Assembly: GCA_963924555.1 (NCBI GenBank)
Contig: OZ004582.1
Coordinates: 3,224,001 to 3,288,000 of the forward strand
Direction: 5' to 3'
Source: Crambe crambe
Taxonomy: Eukaryota; Porifera; Demospongiae; Poecilosclerida; Crambeidae
Length of the DNA stretch: 64,000 bases
Under the pieces are notes generated by a model. The model was not told where the DNA came from. It saw only the letters and a list, made by a program, of their open reading frames with translations, and made no database searches. The first letter of the stretch is position 1, and every line of letters starts with the position of its first letter. This document shows, piece by piece, positions 21,641-32,241 of the stretch. The position numbers and the translations under genes were made by a program.

Positions 21641-23503
21641 CTTCATATATAGCTATATAGCTATAGCTAACAGTTAAAAGTACATTATAGTTACAATACT
21701 CTTATTATAAGAGATAATTAATTATGAAGTGTTGCCACAGAGTACATTGTTAATGCTAGGAGCCTAATGCAGCACATAAAATGAGCTGCTTATCAGTCTA
21801 ACTACTGGAAAAGCTCTAATTGCCCAACAGAGGGACTTCCCAATCCTGGGAACCACTGCTCAGTGCAGTTAAGGAATGTACATGCTGCGCTGTACTGCGT
21901 ACGTAATGCTATGAATATCATTAAGTGACATAAATCGTGACCTCTATCCGGCCGGCCAGCATTGCTTAATATTAGCGGTGGCCATGTTAGTGCGAGACCA
22001 TCCCCCTGCATCATTCGTGACGTCAGATTGCTTGCTAATGTCGGCAAGTAAGGGCTGCGATACCGTCCAACGTTCTTCCCGCTATCGTGGACCTTCAACA
22101 AGTGTAAGAAGTAGTAGATAAACTGCCTTCTCTGTTCAAGCTATTCACTATCCCTCTGGTGTAAATTTCAAGTATCATGCCAGGATTCTGCCCTCCAACT
22201 GTTAGCTTCATAGAACTAGTGCAATAATGTTGGAACTTTTAGATTTGTGTTTAGGGTTCGGTTATTTACAGATCAACCCACCCTATACAAAACAATGCTT
22301 TAATACTGTAGTACAGCCTCACAAATGTGCATGAAAACATGGTACAAAGTGCAGTGGTACCTGTCCTTAATTGCAATGAGTGTGGACCACTCTTTCAGAT
22401 GCTATGAATTGATCCATTGTGGATATAAGAAAGGCTGTACTAGATGGTGGAAGTGTGTGAAGGCTGCCCTTGTGCACCACTCTCTGCTCCTGTTGTGGAG
22501 ATTGCCAGTATCAATAACCTCTAATTTATACCATCACAATTAAAATTCTCGTAACTTTGGAATGGAATGATATGGGCATGATTCCAGTCCCATATTACTC
22601 CTTAAAGTGTCAGCTTTGTTCTGATACCTAACACTTGATAGTTAATCCAAGTATAAAATAGGAGGTTGTGGTTTCCAAAGTTAACGAGGTCTAGAGGTCA
22701 CCAGAGGTCAAATTCAAGATGGCTCCCTATCTGAAAATGATATGTAAAAACTGTGTACCAAATTTCATACTTTTATCAGAAAATCCACAAAACCCCCCTT
22801 TTTTGCCCTTGCTCTAGTCGAATAATATCAAGAACTCAACTCTCTAGTTAGAACATGTGGTCTATCTAAATATAGCACAAATCAAATGATGTAATTTTGG
22901 TATAAATAATGATTGATAATGTGTGTTACAGTATATCATAGGAATGGACATTATAACTGGAAGAAGGTGTGATAAGCGCTGGTCCTCACCTAGTGTCCTA
23001 TAGTGCTATGCAACATTCATACACCATTCATATTCATATCCATCCCAACTCACACTACCAATTCTAAACATTTCCCAATCTTAGTTGCACATGCGTGATC
23101 ACCGAGTTTCTTTTCAATATCATCGGTAAATTAATTTCTATGGGTAACACGAGTTGTTGTTGTTGTGCTGTTCGGTTGGGGGCATTTCTATTTTGTATAT
23201 ATTTTACAAAAGATTTCACCCTCTTCCATAGTAAAGTTCCTAGACTCTATACAAACACATTTCTGTTTCAGTGAAATGGTCAAATTCAATAGAATTGATC
23301 CAGAAGACAAATGGTACCACCATCCACCACTAGAATCTGAAATGATTACAAACTAATTAACATTCATCAACTCCCCTTTATTTCTGCAGCTCACAAATTC
23401 AAAAATCCAGATATCATACAGTACTACAATCAAAACATATCGAAAACCTAAAACAGAACACAAACCAAATAAAACTAATACTTAAAATATCTAAGAGTAC
23501 TCC
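21641..23503. other. Gene-free stretch
   Basis: Frames here are short and unlike any family I know. I see no inverted repeat and no tandem array. The stretch ends at the left LTR of the gypsy element. Confidence 0.55.
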
Positions 23504-23590
23504 CTGTGGTGGACCAGTCACACTTATCTTTGCCATGTGTCATTTAGCTAGTTTGCTATCTAATAAGTTTAGTTTGTATTGAATACAACA
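23504..23590 (+). repeat. 5' LTR remnant of the gypsy element
   Basis: About 87 bp from TGTGG to AACA, ending at the primer-binding site. It is shorter than the right copy (about 144 bp), which has extra sequence after TGTGGTGGAC and an extra GTTGTGATCT segment. Confidence 0.6.
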
Positions 23591-23609
23591 TTGGTGACCC
23601 CGACGCTGA

Positions 23610-24422
23610 ATGATGGACGAGGAAGGCAGAGAAGCTGACGAACACCCGACCGAACGCACAGCTGAAGCTGCTCGGGAGATTTCAGCCATCAACCTCAAGC
23701 TTCCGCCATTTTGGCCGGCAGACCCGGAAGTGTGGTTCGCACAGGTGGAAGCGCAATTCACCACTCGCAATATCCGGACTCAATGCACGAAATTTGACCA
23801 CATTGTGGCCTTGCTATCTCCGGAATTTGCCACTGAAGTTAGGGACCTGATCCTCCGCCCACCTGCTGATAATCCCTACAATAGTCTCAAGGAACAGTTA
23901 ATTAAGAGGACCACTGTCTCGGAGCAGAAGAAACTTCAGCAATTGTTCAGCACTGAAGACTTTGGCGACCGCAAGCCCTCACAGCTCCTTCGCAGGATGC
24001 AGCAATTACTTGGAGACAGAGCTGGTATGGTGGACAGCACCTTCCTCCGATAACTATTTCTCCAACGTTTGCCCAGCAATGTCAGGATGGTCCTTGCCTC
24101 AACTGCTGCTACTGTCAGCCTAGACGACTTAGCTGAGCTGGCTGATAAGATAGTCGAAGTGGCTGCACCAACCGTAAATGCAGTCCATACCCCTCAACTG
24201 ACATCGGAAGTTGAACAGCTCCGGTCTGAGGTAGCACGCCTCCAGGATCTAGTCAAGTCTCTCTCCACCAGACGCAAGCCTCGTCGCTCTCCCACCCCAA
24301 CCAGACTTTCTTCGGATACAAACACACAGTCGCTATGTTGGTACCATCAGAAGTATGGTGAGTCAGCCCACAAATGCAGACCTCCATGTGCTAAGGCACT
24401 AAACGACCAGGCCACTCACTAG
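23610..24422 (+). pseudogene. Gypsy gag
   Basis: The gag starts at 23610 with an acidic leader, then LKLPPFWPADPEVWFAQVEA, the typical gag entry. It continues with FDHIVALLSPEFATEVRDLI, TTVSEQKKLQQLF and LLRRMQQLLGD. A TAA at 24051-24053 interrupts the frame (single-base change plausible), after which LFLQRLP continues in frame. The segment ends with LCWYHQKYGESAHKCRPPC and a TAG at 24420-24422. That last motif is the usual gag zinc-like box before the protease. The protein packages element RNA in intact relatives. Confidence 0.85.
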
Positions 24423-24431
24423 TGGCGGCGA

Positions 24432-26012
24432 GTGATGGATGTACGACGCCACCGACTTTCTGACTCTGTCACCCACCTTAAGGTGCAGGGTATCCTTGCT
24501 GACACGCCCCCGTCAGGAATTTCTCGTTGTCCTACGGATCCTGATGACCCTTATCTCTCTCTTGTCTCAGAATTTCCAGCTGTGACACCAGTGAAGCACA
24601 GTGTCACACATCATATCCAAACCACCGGGCAGTCTGTCACTGCACGTACTCGCCGCTTAGCCCCAGAACGCCTTCGGGTAGCACGGCAAGAATTTGAACA
24701 TATGCTTCAACTTGGCATCATTCGTCCTTCCTCAAGCAACTGGTCTTCGCCATTACATCTAGTACCCAAAAAGACACCCGGGGATTGGCGCCCTTGTGGG
24801 TACTATAGGGCACTGAACATGTTACAATACCTGACCGCTACCCTATACCCCACATCCAAGATTTCACGGCAACACTACATGGTGCTACAGTCTTTTCTCA
24901 CATCGACCTTGTACGAGCATACCACCAGATCCCGGTTGAATCACAGGATGTACCAAAGACTGCCATCACAACTCCCTTCGGACTTTTCGAATTTCTGCGA
25001 ATGCCATTTGGCCTACGCAATGCTGCACAGACGTTTCAAAGGTTTATGGATGAAGTCCTCTGTGGCCTGGATTTTTGTTACAAGTATATTGACGATCTGT
25101 TGATTGCTAGTGCAAGCCCTGAGGGTCACCTTCGGCTAGTTTTGGAACGGCTCGACGAGCATGGACTCTTAATCAACGTACCCAAGAGCTTGTTTGGGGT
25201 CTCGGCCTTGGATTTCCTTGGACACCATGTCACCAGTGAAGGTATTTGTCCATTGCCACACAAAGTCAAGGCCATGCAAGATTTCCCTCAACCCTCCACT
25301 CACCGCAAACTGAGAGAATTCCTTGGACTGATCAATTTTTATCACCGATTCATCCCTGGTTGTGCGACCATTCTCAAACCTCTCAACGCACTTCTCACGG
25401 CCACAAAAGGAAATGCAACCCTCGCCTGGGATGAAGCCAGCACAGTCGCCTTCGCCAACATCAAGAATGCCTTGGCCAATGCCACTCTCTTAGTACATCC
25501 TGAACAAAATGCACCAACTAGCATCATGACTGATGCTTCTGAGGTCGCCGTTGGAGCAGTTCTACAACAGTACATTCAAGGCCAATGGTGTCCCATTGCA
25601 TACTTTTCAAAAACTTTGAAACCATCCGAAACCCATTACAGCACCTTCGATCGCGAGTTGCTGGCTATCTATTTAGCAATCAAACATTTTCGTTACTTCA
25701 TTGAAGGCCGTTCTTTCCACATCCTTACTGATCATAAGCCTCTCACTTATGCATTGGCTGCTCGCCCAGATCACTACTCACCCCAGCAGACAAGGCACCT
25801 TGATCTAATTTCGAAATTTACCTCTGACATTCGTCATGTCAAAGGTGCTCACAACCCAGTTGCTGATGCCTTATCCAGGGTAGGAATCAGTGCTATTGCT
25901 GTTAATGGCGAATCACCACCAGTGATTGATTTCAAGGCTATGGCTGCTGCTCAAAACAGTGACCCAGAGCTAGAACACCTTCGAACTGACTCCTCCCTCA
26001 GTACCGCTTGCA
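24432..26012 (+). pseudogene. Gypsy pol: reverse transcriptase and RNase H
   Basis: The frame enters after the protease has been lost: DVRRHRLSDSVTHLKVQGI normally lies beyond the DTGA active site. RT blocks include IIRPSSSNWSSPLHLVPKKT and the catalytic YIDD at 25085-25096. A one-base frameshift lies near 24818-24826. RNase H shows [36 protein letters not shown] and [10 protein letters not shown], with acidic residues present. The frame breaks again just before integrase near 26010. Confidence 0.9.
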
Positions 26013-27241
26013 ATGTCTGATGCCACTATCTTGTGTGATGTGTCTACTGGTATACCCCGACCCTATGTCCCAGCAGATTTTAGGCGTGTTATTTTTGACT
26101 CACTTCACTGTTTGTCTCATCCGGGAATACGAGCCACCCAACGCCTCATCACTACCCGCTATGTGTGGCCTGGCATCAAGTCTGATGTCCGCAGATGGGC
26201 ACGTACTTGCCTAAAATGTCAACATCAACATACAGCAGCACCACTTGCCACTTTTGTAACTCCAGATGTTCGATTGGACCATGTTCACATCGACCTTGTG
26301 GGTCCCCTCCCACCTTCCAACGGCTCTGTGTACATTCTGACCTGTATCGATAGGTTCACACGTTGGCCAGAAGCAATACCAATCGCCGATAGTACTGCTG
26401 AAACTGTTGCAAAAGCCTTCCTGTGCACCTGGATTTCACGCTTTGGTGTGCCCTCAACCACAGACCGTGGTCGGCAGTTTGAATCGAACCTTTGGAGCAA
26501 GCTAATGACATTACTTGGTACCAAACACATCCATACAACGTCCTACCATCCCATGTCAAACGGACTAGTGGAGCGTTTCCACAGGCAGCTCAAGTCGGCT
26601 CTGAAAGCACAATATCCAGAATATTGGACTGATGCTCTTCCGTTGGTCCTCCAGGTATCCGTGCTACCATCAAAGAGGACATTTCATGCACCACTGCAGA
26701 GCTGCTCTATGGCACAACCCTACGTCTACCAGGTGAATTTTTTTCTCCCAGTCTACAAACTGATGTGGACCCAGGTCACTATGTCAACAAGTTGAAGTCA
26801 ACCATGCAAGCACTTCGTGCAACAGCACCACGAACACCTGCACAGCAGCGAGTGTATATCAATCCCAACCTTTCATCGTCATCACATGTATTTGAACGAC
26901 ATGATGCTGTGAAAAAGCCCTTGCAGCCACCCTACGATGGCCCGTATAAGGTACTACTGAGAGCTGACAAGTTTTTCACTCTGGACATTAATGGCCGTCG
27001 TGACACCGTTTCGATCAATCGGCTAAAACCAGCTTACATGGACTGTTTGTCATCTCAAAACACTTCATCAATTCCCACATCCTCATCATCACAACCTCCC
27101 TCCCCTCAATCTACTCCTACTCCTCAACCTCCAAATCCACGGACCACACGATCTGGTCGCAGAGTGCATTTTCCAGCTCATTTTGTGGTGGACATTGAAC
27201 TGACATTACAAACACCCTTTACCCATTATTTTTTTGTCACG
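26013..27241 (+). pseudogene. Gypsy pol: integrase and C-terminal tail
   Basis: A zinc-binding HHCC region ([15 protein letters not shown] ... CLKCQ) precedes the catalytic core with [16 protein letters not shown] and GLVERFH, a complete DDE set. A frameshift near 26653 moves the C-terminus to another frame with HVFERHDAVKKPLQPPYDGPY and VSINRLKPAY, the usual chromatin-proximal end. A Ser/Pro/Thr-rich linker and RTTRSGRRVHFPAH close the protein at 27241, overlapping the start of the 3' LTR. Confidence 0.88.
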
Positions 27242-27328
27242 TGACAGTCACACTTATCTTTGCCATGTCATTTAGCTAGTTTGCTATCTAGTTGTGATCT
27301 ATAAGTTTAGTTTGTATTGAATACAACT
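27185..27328 (+). repeat. 3' LTR of the gypsy element
   Basis: Begins at TGTGGTGGAC, matching the left LTR start, and ends GAATACAAC. It overlaps the last codons of pol. The two LTRs differ by indels as well as substitutions, consistent with an old insertion. Confidence 0.6.
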
Positions 27329-27658
27329 CCTTTTCCCTAGAACTCTACCATGACTATAGAGCATAGAATAAATGATCCTATTATACACAAAATATCACAT
27401 GCAGTCATTCACAAACTGTCTTGCTATATTCTTATGGCATAGCTAGCCAGTTTGTTACTGTCATTGAGCCACCTGAGTGTGTGTGTGGCTGTACCATGAC
27501 ATGTATATTTTATTCCCATCACTATAATATAGGCAGATCATCTGACTTAAAACACTTACACAGCTTGCAGTGCAGGGGATCCATAAGGCGATTCATAATA
27601 AATTATTTAGACTATGGCATCCATAATATGCTTTGAAGTTTTGACCACAATTAGGTTT
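27329..27658. other. Spacer, nothing recognised
   Basis: No protein similarity and no repeat seen between the gypsy element and the next minus-strand fragment. Confidence 0.5.
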
Positions 27659-28850
27659 TTAAAATGGCATCTCATGAGGTGAGGGATTCCATTCGTCACC
27701 TTTTTTTAAGATCTGAATTTTATTTTCAGTGCTATCTGACTTTTCCCTCACAAAGCACATCCCAGGATTTGCTGCTGAAAATTGAAGGTGATGGAGTATC
27801 TTAATGCCTTTGGGGTCAGATTTGAAGTGAGGAAGGAAAAAACTCTTCCAGTCATAGGTTGGTACTATGACAGTGCCATCTTGGTGCCCCACCAGTTGTG
27901 CATAGTTTAACTAAGCTATCTACGCTACCTTCAGTACCTTGTTACTCTTATCTAGGCTTCAGTTGGCACTGCCTAGAGTCAGGAGGTGAGAAAGGTGGGG
28001 ATTCCTTGCCACTGAGATCATTTTTTCTATGCTTTTCCATTAGGTGGGCTGTCTTGATGATATAGCAAGAGTCTGTGAGCCTACCTTAGTTCTGGTGATT
28101 GCAGCTGCTGGATGCACGAAGCTTTCATGGCTGACTAGCTAGCTTTAGCACTTCATTTGAAGCCTTTCTACTTTAGTTTAAGTTCCAAAGCTTGTTTGTT
28201 TAAGAATCATTTTAGTCTGAAACTGTTGTTAGCAGTGCAAACTCTGAATTGATTGGTTAAATCTGATAATTCGGGAAATGACCAATGTCCGCCTGTTATT
28301 TTTAGCTCTGTCGTAGCCACTTCAAGGTGATCTTGCACCATTCCCACTACCTGTTGACAGTAAGTTCTGGATCTATTCCAGAGAAGCATTAGCTGCCCTC
28401 AAGAGTGCCCTGCTATTTTGCTGACACATCCAGCACAAATCAGACATCCTTTTCATCACTGTGATGTGTGGAACGCAAAAGGTGGAATACTGAGCAAACA
28501 GCTGTCTTGGTGGTGTGTATGGGGAGGAGTTGCAGGTCATTCCTCTTATACCCGGGAATGTAGTAAAATTGCAGCATAGCTAGTAATAAAGCACAGTACC
28601 ACCCTGTAATCAAGTATCATCCCACTAGCAACATAGCTGGCCTTAAGGTTTTCCAGCTGTTCCTTCCCTGCAAAATAACAAGTGTTTATGCTCTGTTGCT
28701 ATCACCATGCAGTTTCAGAAATACTTCTTCTCTGCACACCTGCCAGCCATGGAGACTTTCGACTGCTTCCGAAGAGATGGTCTCTTTGAGGTTGATGATC
28801 TCTGCCCAATCATGGATTCACAACAGATGTGAGCTCCTAAAGATAGAACT
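27659..28850 (-). pseudogene. Fragmented DDE-type transposon protein (DLCWxCQ family)
   Basis: Reading the minus strand from 28850: KETISSEAVESLHGWQVCREE, a splice-like AG before GKEQLENLKASYVASGM, then YSTFCVPHITVMKRMSDLCW followed by MCQQNSRALLRAAN, then VQDHLEVATTELK. After a foldback insertion (27908-28210) comes GHQDGTVIVPTYDWKSFFLP with GIKILHHLQFS, ending at 27659. I recall the same order of blocks in uncharacterised transposon proteins of sponges and cnidarians. The central catalytic portion between the two parts is missing. No family name is assigned. Confidence 0.48.
27908..28210. mobile_element. Foldback element, copy B
   Basis: The left end (CTAAGCTATCTACGCTACCTTC) matches one arm of the element at 782-1352. 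The right end, read in reverse, matches 782-890 there (GGCTTCAAATGAAG, TAGCTAGTCAGCCAT, GAAGCTT...GTGCA). The copy is in opposite orientation, more diverged and shorter. It interrupts a minus-strand transposon protein fragment, which supports a true insertion. A 4-bp TTTA may flank it, but that is weak. Confidence 0.65.
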
Positions 28851-28916
28851 TGCATCCACATCCCACAGCAAGAAATCGGGTCAGTTTTGTGTCTGGGTAA
28901 TCAGCCTATCAAAGGT

Positions 28917-29255
28917 AATGGTGGCTAAAATTAATAATAATCATTATGCTTTTTCACCATATCTGAACGTTGTGAAGATGAAATCTGAGACTGAGCAGAT
29001 ATGGAAGATTCTGATGACGTAGGAGTGGAAGATAAGGTAGGTGTGGAAGATTCTGATAAAGTAGGAGTAAATGATTCCGATAAGATAGGTGTGGAAGACA
29101 CTGATAAAGAAGTAGGGGTGGTAGGTGACATGGATGTGTCTGGATCATCAGACTATCAAAGGTTATGGTGGCAAAAATTAATAATAATTATGCTTTTTCA
29201 CCATGTCAGGTTGTGAAGATGAACTCAGAGACTGAGAAGACGACTCTGATGAAGA
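28917..29255. repeat. 24-bp minisatellite inside a ~240-bp duplication
   Basis: Positions 29007-29125 hold five or so units of GATTCTGATAAGGTAGGTGTGGAA type (24 bp). The array is flanked by two similar segments of about 95 bp, 28917-29010 and 29157-29255, both containing AATTAATAATAAT and TATGCTTTTTCACCAT. The duplication spans the end of the minus-strand frame described next. Confidence 0.85.
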
Positions 29256-29846
29256 GGTATGGGTAGTAGGTGTGGAAGATGTGCTATGCATGGAGAAGGA
29301 CTCTGGCGGCATGGAATACTCCGTAGGCTGCAAGGACACAACCAATTGGCTTATGTACACTTCTCTGTCAACAAAGATAGAGTTATCCTGCTCCTGCTCC
29401 CACTCCTCCCAGTCTTGTGTCCAGTCTTGTGTTACTTGTCTGTCAAAGCCTGTAGCAATTATTTTTATTATTGTTTTGATTGTGGTTAAACGTACCGCCC
29501 GCTTCTGCTTCCTTTTCCTGTTGCTCTTCCGTTTCCAACTCCTCCCCTTCCATTTGCCGGAAAAACCCGAAATAGACCTGTGATTGTGATAATCACATGA
29601 CTTACCATGTGCCGCGCCGCTAGCTACTGTACTGTACTCTGGTGATGTCTGGCCCAGAAAAGCAAAGAGATCTTTCAGCACTACTTCAGAAGCAGATACA
29701 TTATCTACAGCAGGCAATAACAAAGAACCAAAAATTCCACAGCACATCACAGTTATTCCAAGCTGTAATGCAATTACACCACCACCTCCACGGATCCAAT
29801 CTGTATCACAGAGTGTGGAAGGTGGTGGGTCTAGCTCTGATGCCAT
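29178..29846 (-). CDS. Hypothetical 222-residue protein, Ser-rich tail
   Basis: One of the longest uninterrupted frames in the window. It has a hydrophobic stretch ALQLGITVMCCGIFGSLLLP near residues 25-45 and a basic block KWKGRSWKRKSNRKRKQKR at about 95-115. A VTQDWTQDWEEWEQEQD segment follows, and a Ser/Thr-rich tail with EKxx-free SSSESSSQSLSSSSQ ends in MVKKHNYY. The tail end is repeated 240 bp downstream in the flanking duplication. I recognise no family. It may be a real but lineage-specific gene, or an open remnant. Introns cannot be excluded. Confidence 0.35.
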   Translation of the reverse strand: MASELDPPPSTLCDTDWIRGGGGVIALQLGITVMCCGIFGSLLLPAVDNVSASEVVLKDLFAFLGQTSPEYSTVASGAAHGKSCDYHNHRSISGFSGKWKGRSWKRKSNRKRKQKRAVRLTTIKTIIKIIATGFDRQVTQDWTQDWEEWEQEQDNSIFVDREVYISQLVVSLQPTEYSMPPESFSMHSTSSTPTTHTSSSESSSQSLSSSSQPDMVKKHNYY

Positions 29847-29867
29847 TCAATTTCATATCAATATAAA

Positions 29868-30540
29868 GTACGTATTATTAATCCTTGCAAGAAAAGTGAG
29901 GTGAAAGTGCATCTTCTTCATCATTTTTCTTCAAAGTTTGAATCTATAGATTCTCTGAAGCAACTATTAATGAGACAATTTAAGGACTCAGTTCCTTGTA
30001 TCACAGGATTTGATGTTGGTTTTATGGAAGGAAGTCAACAAGCCAAGATTTGGCTGGCAAACGAGGATGATATAAGCATGAATGAAGTCTATAAAAATGG
30101 TGGCAATATTACCTTATGGTGTGATGGCTGCTCCTCCCACGATTCTAGAAATATCTACAAGGAGACAAGAAAAAGAGGAAGAAGTTGACAGTGTTTTTAA
30201 GGAACTAAGCAAGAAGCACTAGGGGATGGAAAATATTAAGTTGCGTTTGTGGGCACGTATGATATGTGATGATTATGATGAACCTCCCAACGTTCCTGCC
30301 TTTAACCTTGTTAGGAAACGGCCAAGAAGAGAAAATGTCTCTGATGCTCTTGCTGGTGCAGCGACAGCTATATGTAAAGCACTGTCACCTGCTTCAACAG
30401 TAAGTGATAGTTGTAGTTCCCAAAACATATCCACCTTTTCTCCCATAAAGACAGTCACTTTGCGTATGAGAAATTATGAATACTTAAAACAGTTATACGA
30501 GGATGGGATACTGGAAGACCAATGCAATCTTCTGGTGTGA
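29868..30540 (+). pseudogene. PB1-like accessory protein, copy 3 (most complete)
   Basis: The frame starts upstream of the first Met with YKVRIINPCKKSEVKVHLLH, then KFESIDSLKQLLMRQF, FDVGFMEGSQQAKIWLANED and NITLWCDGCSS. A frameshift near 30175 leads to EEEVDSVFKELSKKH, an in-frame TAG (30220-30222), and KLRLWARMICDDYDEPPNVP. The end reads LAGAATAICKALSP and LRMRNYEYLKQLYEDGILED, stopping at 30538-30540. N-terminal PB1-like domain, a middle IKLRLWARMI block and a C-terminal short helical tail therefore make the full protein. In relatives such proteins accompany transposases; here no partner is adjacent in the same orientation. Confidence 0.6.
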
Positions 30541-30589
30541 TTTCAGCAAAACTCATTAGCAATAGTGCATTGATATGCTGCATAGTATT

Positions 30590-31076
30590 CTCATATGATT
30601 TCAAACTTGACTTGACCTTTCTTCAATTGGGTTGAAGTTGGGAGAATAGGGAGGAAGGAATAAAATATTCAGGGACACGGAACTGTACAGTTATCTAAAA
30701 TTACAGGGACATGAGCTGTACAGTTATCTAAAATTACAACTGAGTGAGGATTCCTGGTCGTCCCTTTCACCATTTTCACATTTGCAAGAAGTGCTGGAAG
30801 GCTGTCATCAGTCAGCTGGACTATTTCTTTGACCAGGAGAGAAGCTCCATGCTGACAACTGCACAGGCCAGAACAAGAACAACTGCATGCTCTGGTACCT
30901 GGCCTGGCATGACGACACACACAGATAACCTTGTGGTAGGGCACACAAAGTTTGCTCCGGACTGGTGCTTTGGTCTGTTTAAGCGGCTCTATTGAAGGAC
31001 CAAAGTGGGGAGCCTGCAGGCCATTGCACAAGTTGTAAACAACTTGGCTCAGTGCGACTGTTGGCAAATCCAGCAC
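30590..31076 (-). pseudogene. IS630-type DDE fragment with Cys-rich upstream segment
   Basis: The minus strand contains NPHSVVILDNCTAHV and, in another frame, FLPPYSPNFNPIEE, the second Asp and Glu blocks of an IS630/Tc1-like transposase. A 32-bp tandem duplication (30683-30737) repeats the VILDNCT stretch. The upstream part (31076-30770) has a cysteine cluster, CVCRHARPGTRACSCSCSG, of unknown meaning. It is clearly different from the Tc1-type copy at 6.3 kb. Confidence 0.55.
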
Positions 31077-31214
31077 AGGTCCGTCATTGGCTTCATCAGC
31101 CTAATGGATAGAAGTTGATTTCTCTAAAGCTGGCAAAAAGTGGAGTAAGCAACAGTGTGAACGGAGTCATTTCCTGCAGCAGCATCTTGGTATACTCTCC
31201 AATGGGGTCTATAG

Positions 31215-31450
31215 TGTTAGTCCTATCTTACCCTCCATGGGACAGGGGGACTGTACTGTGGACTTCCATAGATGTCCCATAGCTGCTATATACATTACCT
31301 GTCCTATGGACAGAGGGACTCTGTGGACTCTCAGAACTTCCCCCTGTCCACACCCTGTACCATGGAACAGAGGGACTAGGTACTGTGGACTTTCACAGCC
31401 TCTGGCTATATCTCTCTGTACCATGGGACACAGAGACACCTCGAGCTGTT
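31215..31450. repeat. Degenerate ~75-bp tandem repeat
   Basis: Four units with the landmarks ACCATGGGACAGAGGGACT and GTACTGTGGACTTTCACAG, heavily diverged. Frames through it on both strands share the repeat and are not genes. Confidence 0.7.
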
Positions 31451-31584
31451 GAGATTCTCTGAAGTGCACAACTAATACTAGTGGGATACTCAGGCTGAAA
31501 CTCGCTCAAAAAAAGAGAAAAAGGCTTGCGTGTTCAGCTTCATGTTCTGAACAAGATACCTCCTTTGTTGAACAGGGAAGCAAC

Positions 31585-32241
31585 ATGACTCAACAGCAGC
31601 AGGACCAATTTATGGGTTTCATGAAGCATATAGCAGACCAAGAAGCCAAGAAAGAGGAGAGAGAGAGCCAGCCAAGCAAGTAAAGAAAGAATGATGGAGA
31701 TGTTGCAGGAGATCACTACCAAGATGGTAGAGGGTCAGCTGCAAGTAACTGAGGTGGAGCAAGCAAATATCCAGCAAGGATTACGGCAAATGGGGTACAT
31801 GGCACAGCAAGACAGGAAGAATGCCGAGAGGAGAGAATTTGAGTTCAAGGTGACACAAAAACAAGCTAAGAAAGACAGGGAAGAAAGGCAGAGGCAAGAC
31901 TCAAGCAGTTGCCTAAACTACAGCCAATGACCGTCAAGGAAGACATTCAAGACTACCTGGAGCTGTTGCTGAAGACATATCCAGGCCAGCAGCTAATGGA
32001 AGGAGACATCAAGTATGTAAGAGCAGCTGCAGTGAGACTCATACTGCTTGCTAAGGATTATGCACCAAAAGAAGATGGTGATGTGCTCAGACGAAAGATG
32101 ATGATGGAGATCCTGCTAAAAGCCTTGCCCAAGGATACAGCAAAGTACGTTAGGGAGAAGGAGCCTGGAGATGTATTTGCTACAATGGATCTCGCCAGCA
32201 GGCATATGGCAAGAGAAGGACTGCATTTGGGCCGTAAATAG
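31585..32241 (+). pseudogene. LTR-retroelement gag fragment
   Basis: A start at 31585 (MTQQQQDQFMGFMKHIADQE) is followed, after frame changes, by a basic-acidic coiled coil (QKQAKKDREERQRQ). Then comes LPKLQPMTVKEDIQDYLE and, after what looks like an internal deletion, MMMEILLKALPKDTAKYV and MDLASRHMAREGL. This is the SCAN-like gag wording of gypsy relatives. No protease or RT follows. Confidence 0.55.

Larger units (their letters stand above)
23504..27328 (+). mobile_element. Ty3/gypsy LTR retrotransposon, nearly full-length but inactive
   Basis: Gag, RT-RNase H and integrase lie in order between two related terminal segments. Both termini contain TGTGGTGGAC, CAGTCACACTTATCTTTGCC and GTTTAGTTTGTATTGAATAC. 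A primer-binding-like sequence, TTGGTGACCCCGACG, follows the left LTR at once. Lesions: a nonsense codon in gag, deletion of most of the protease, and frameshifts in RT, before integrase and in the integrase C-terminus. No unambiguous target duplication was seen. Confidence 0.9.

Noticed and set aside
23504-27328. Treating the gypsy element as an active retrotransposon
   Set aside because: Loss of the protease, a nonsense codon in gag and three frameshifts make it inactive; LTRs also differ by indels.
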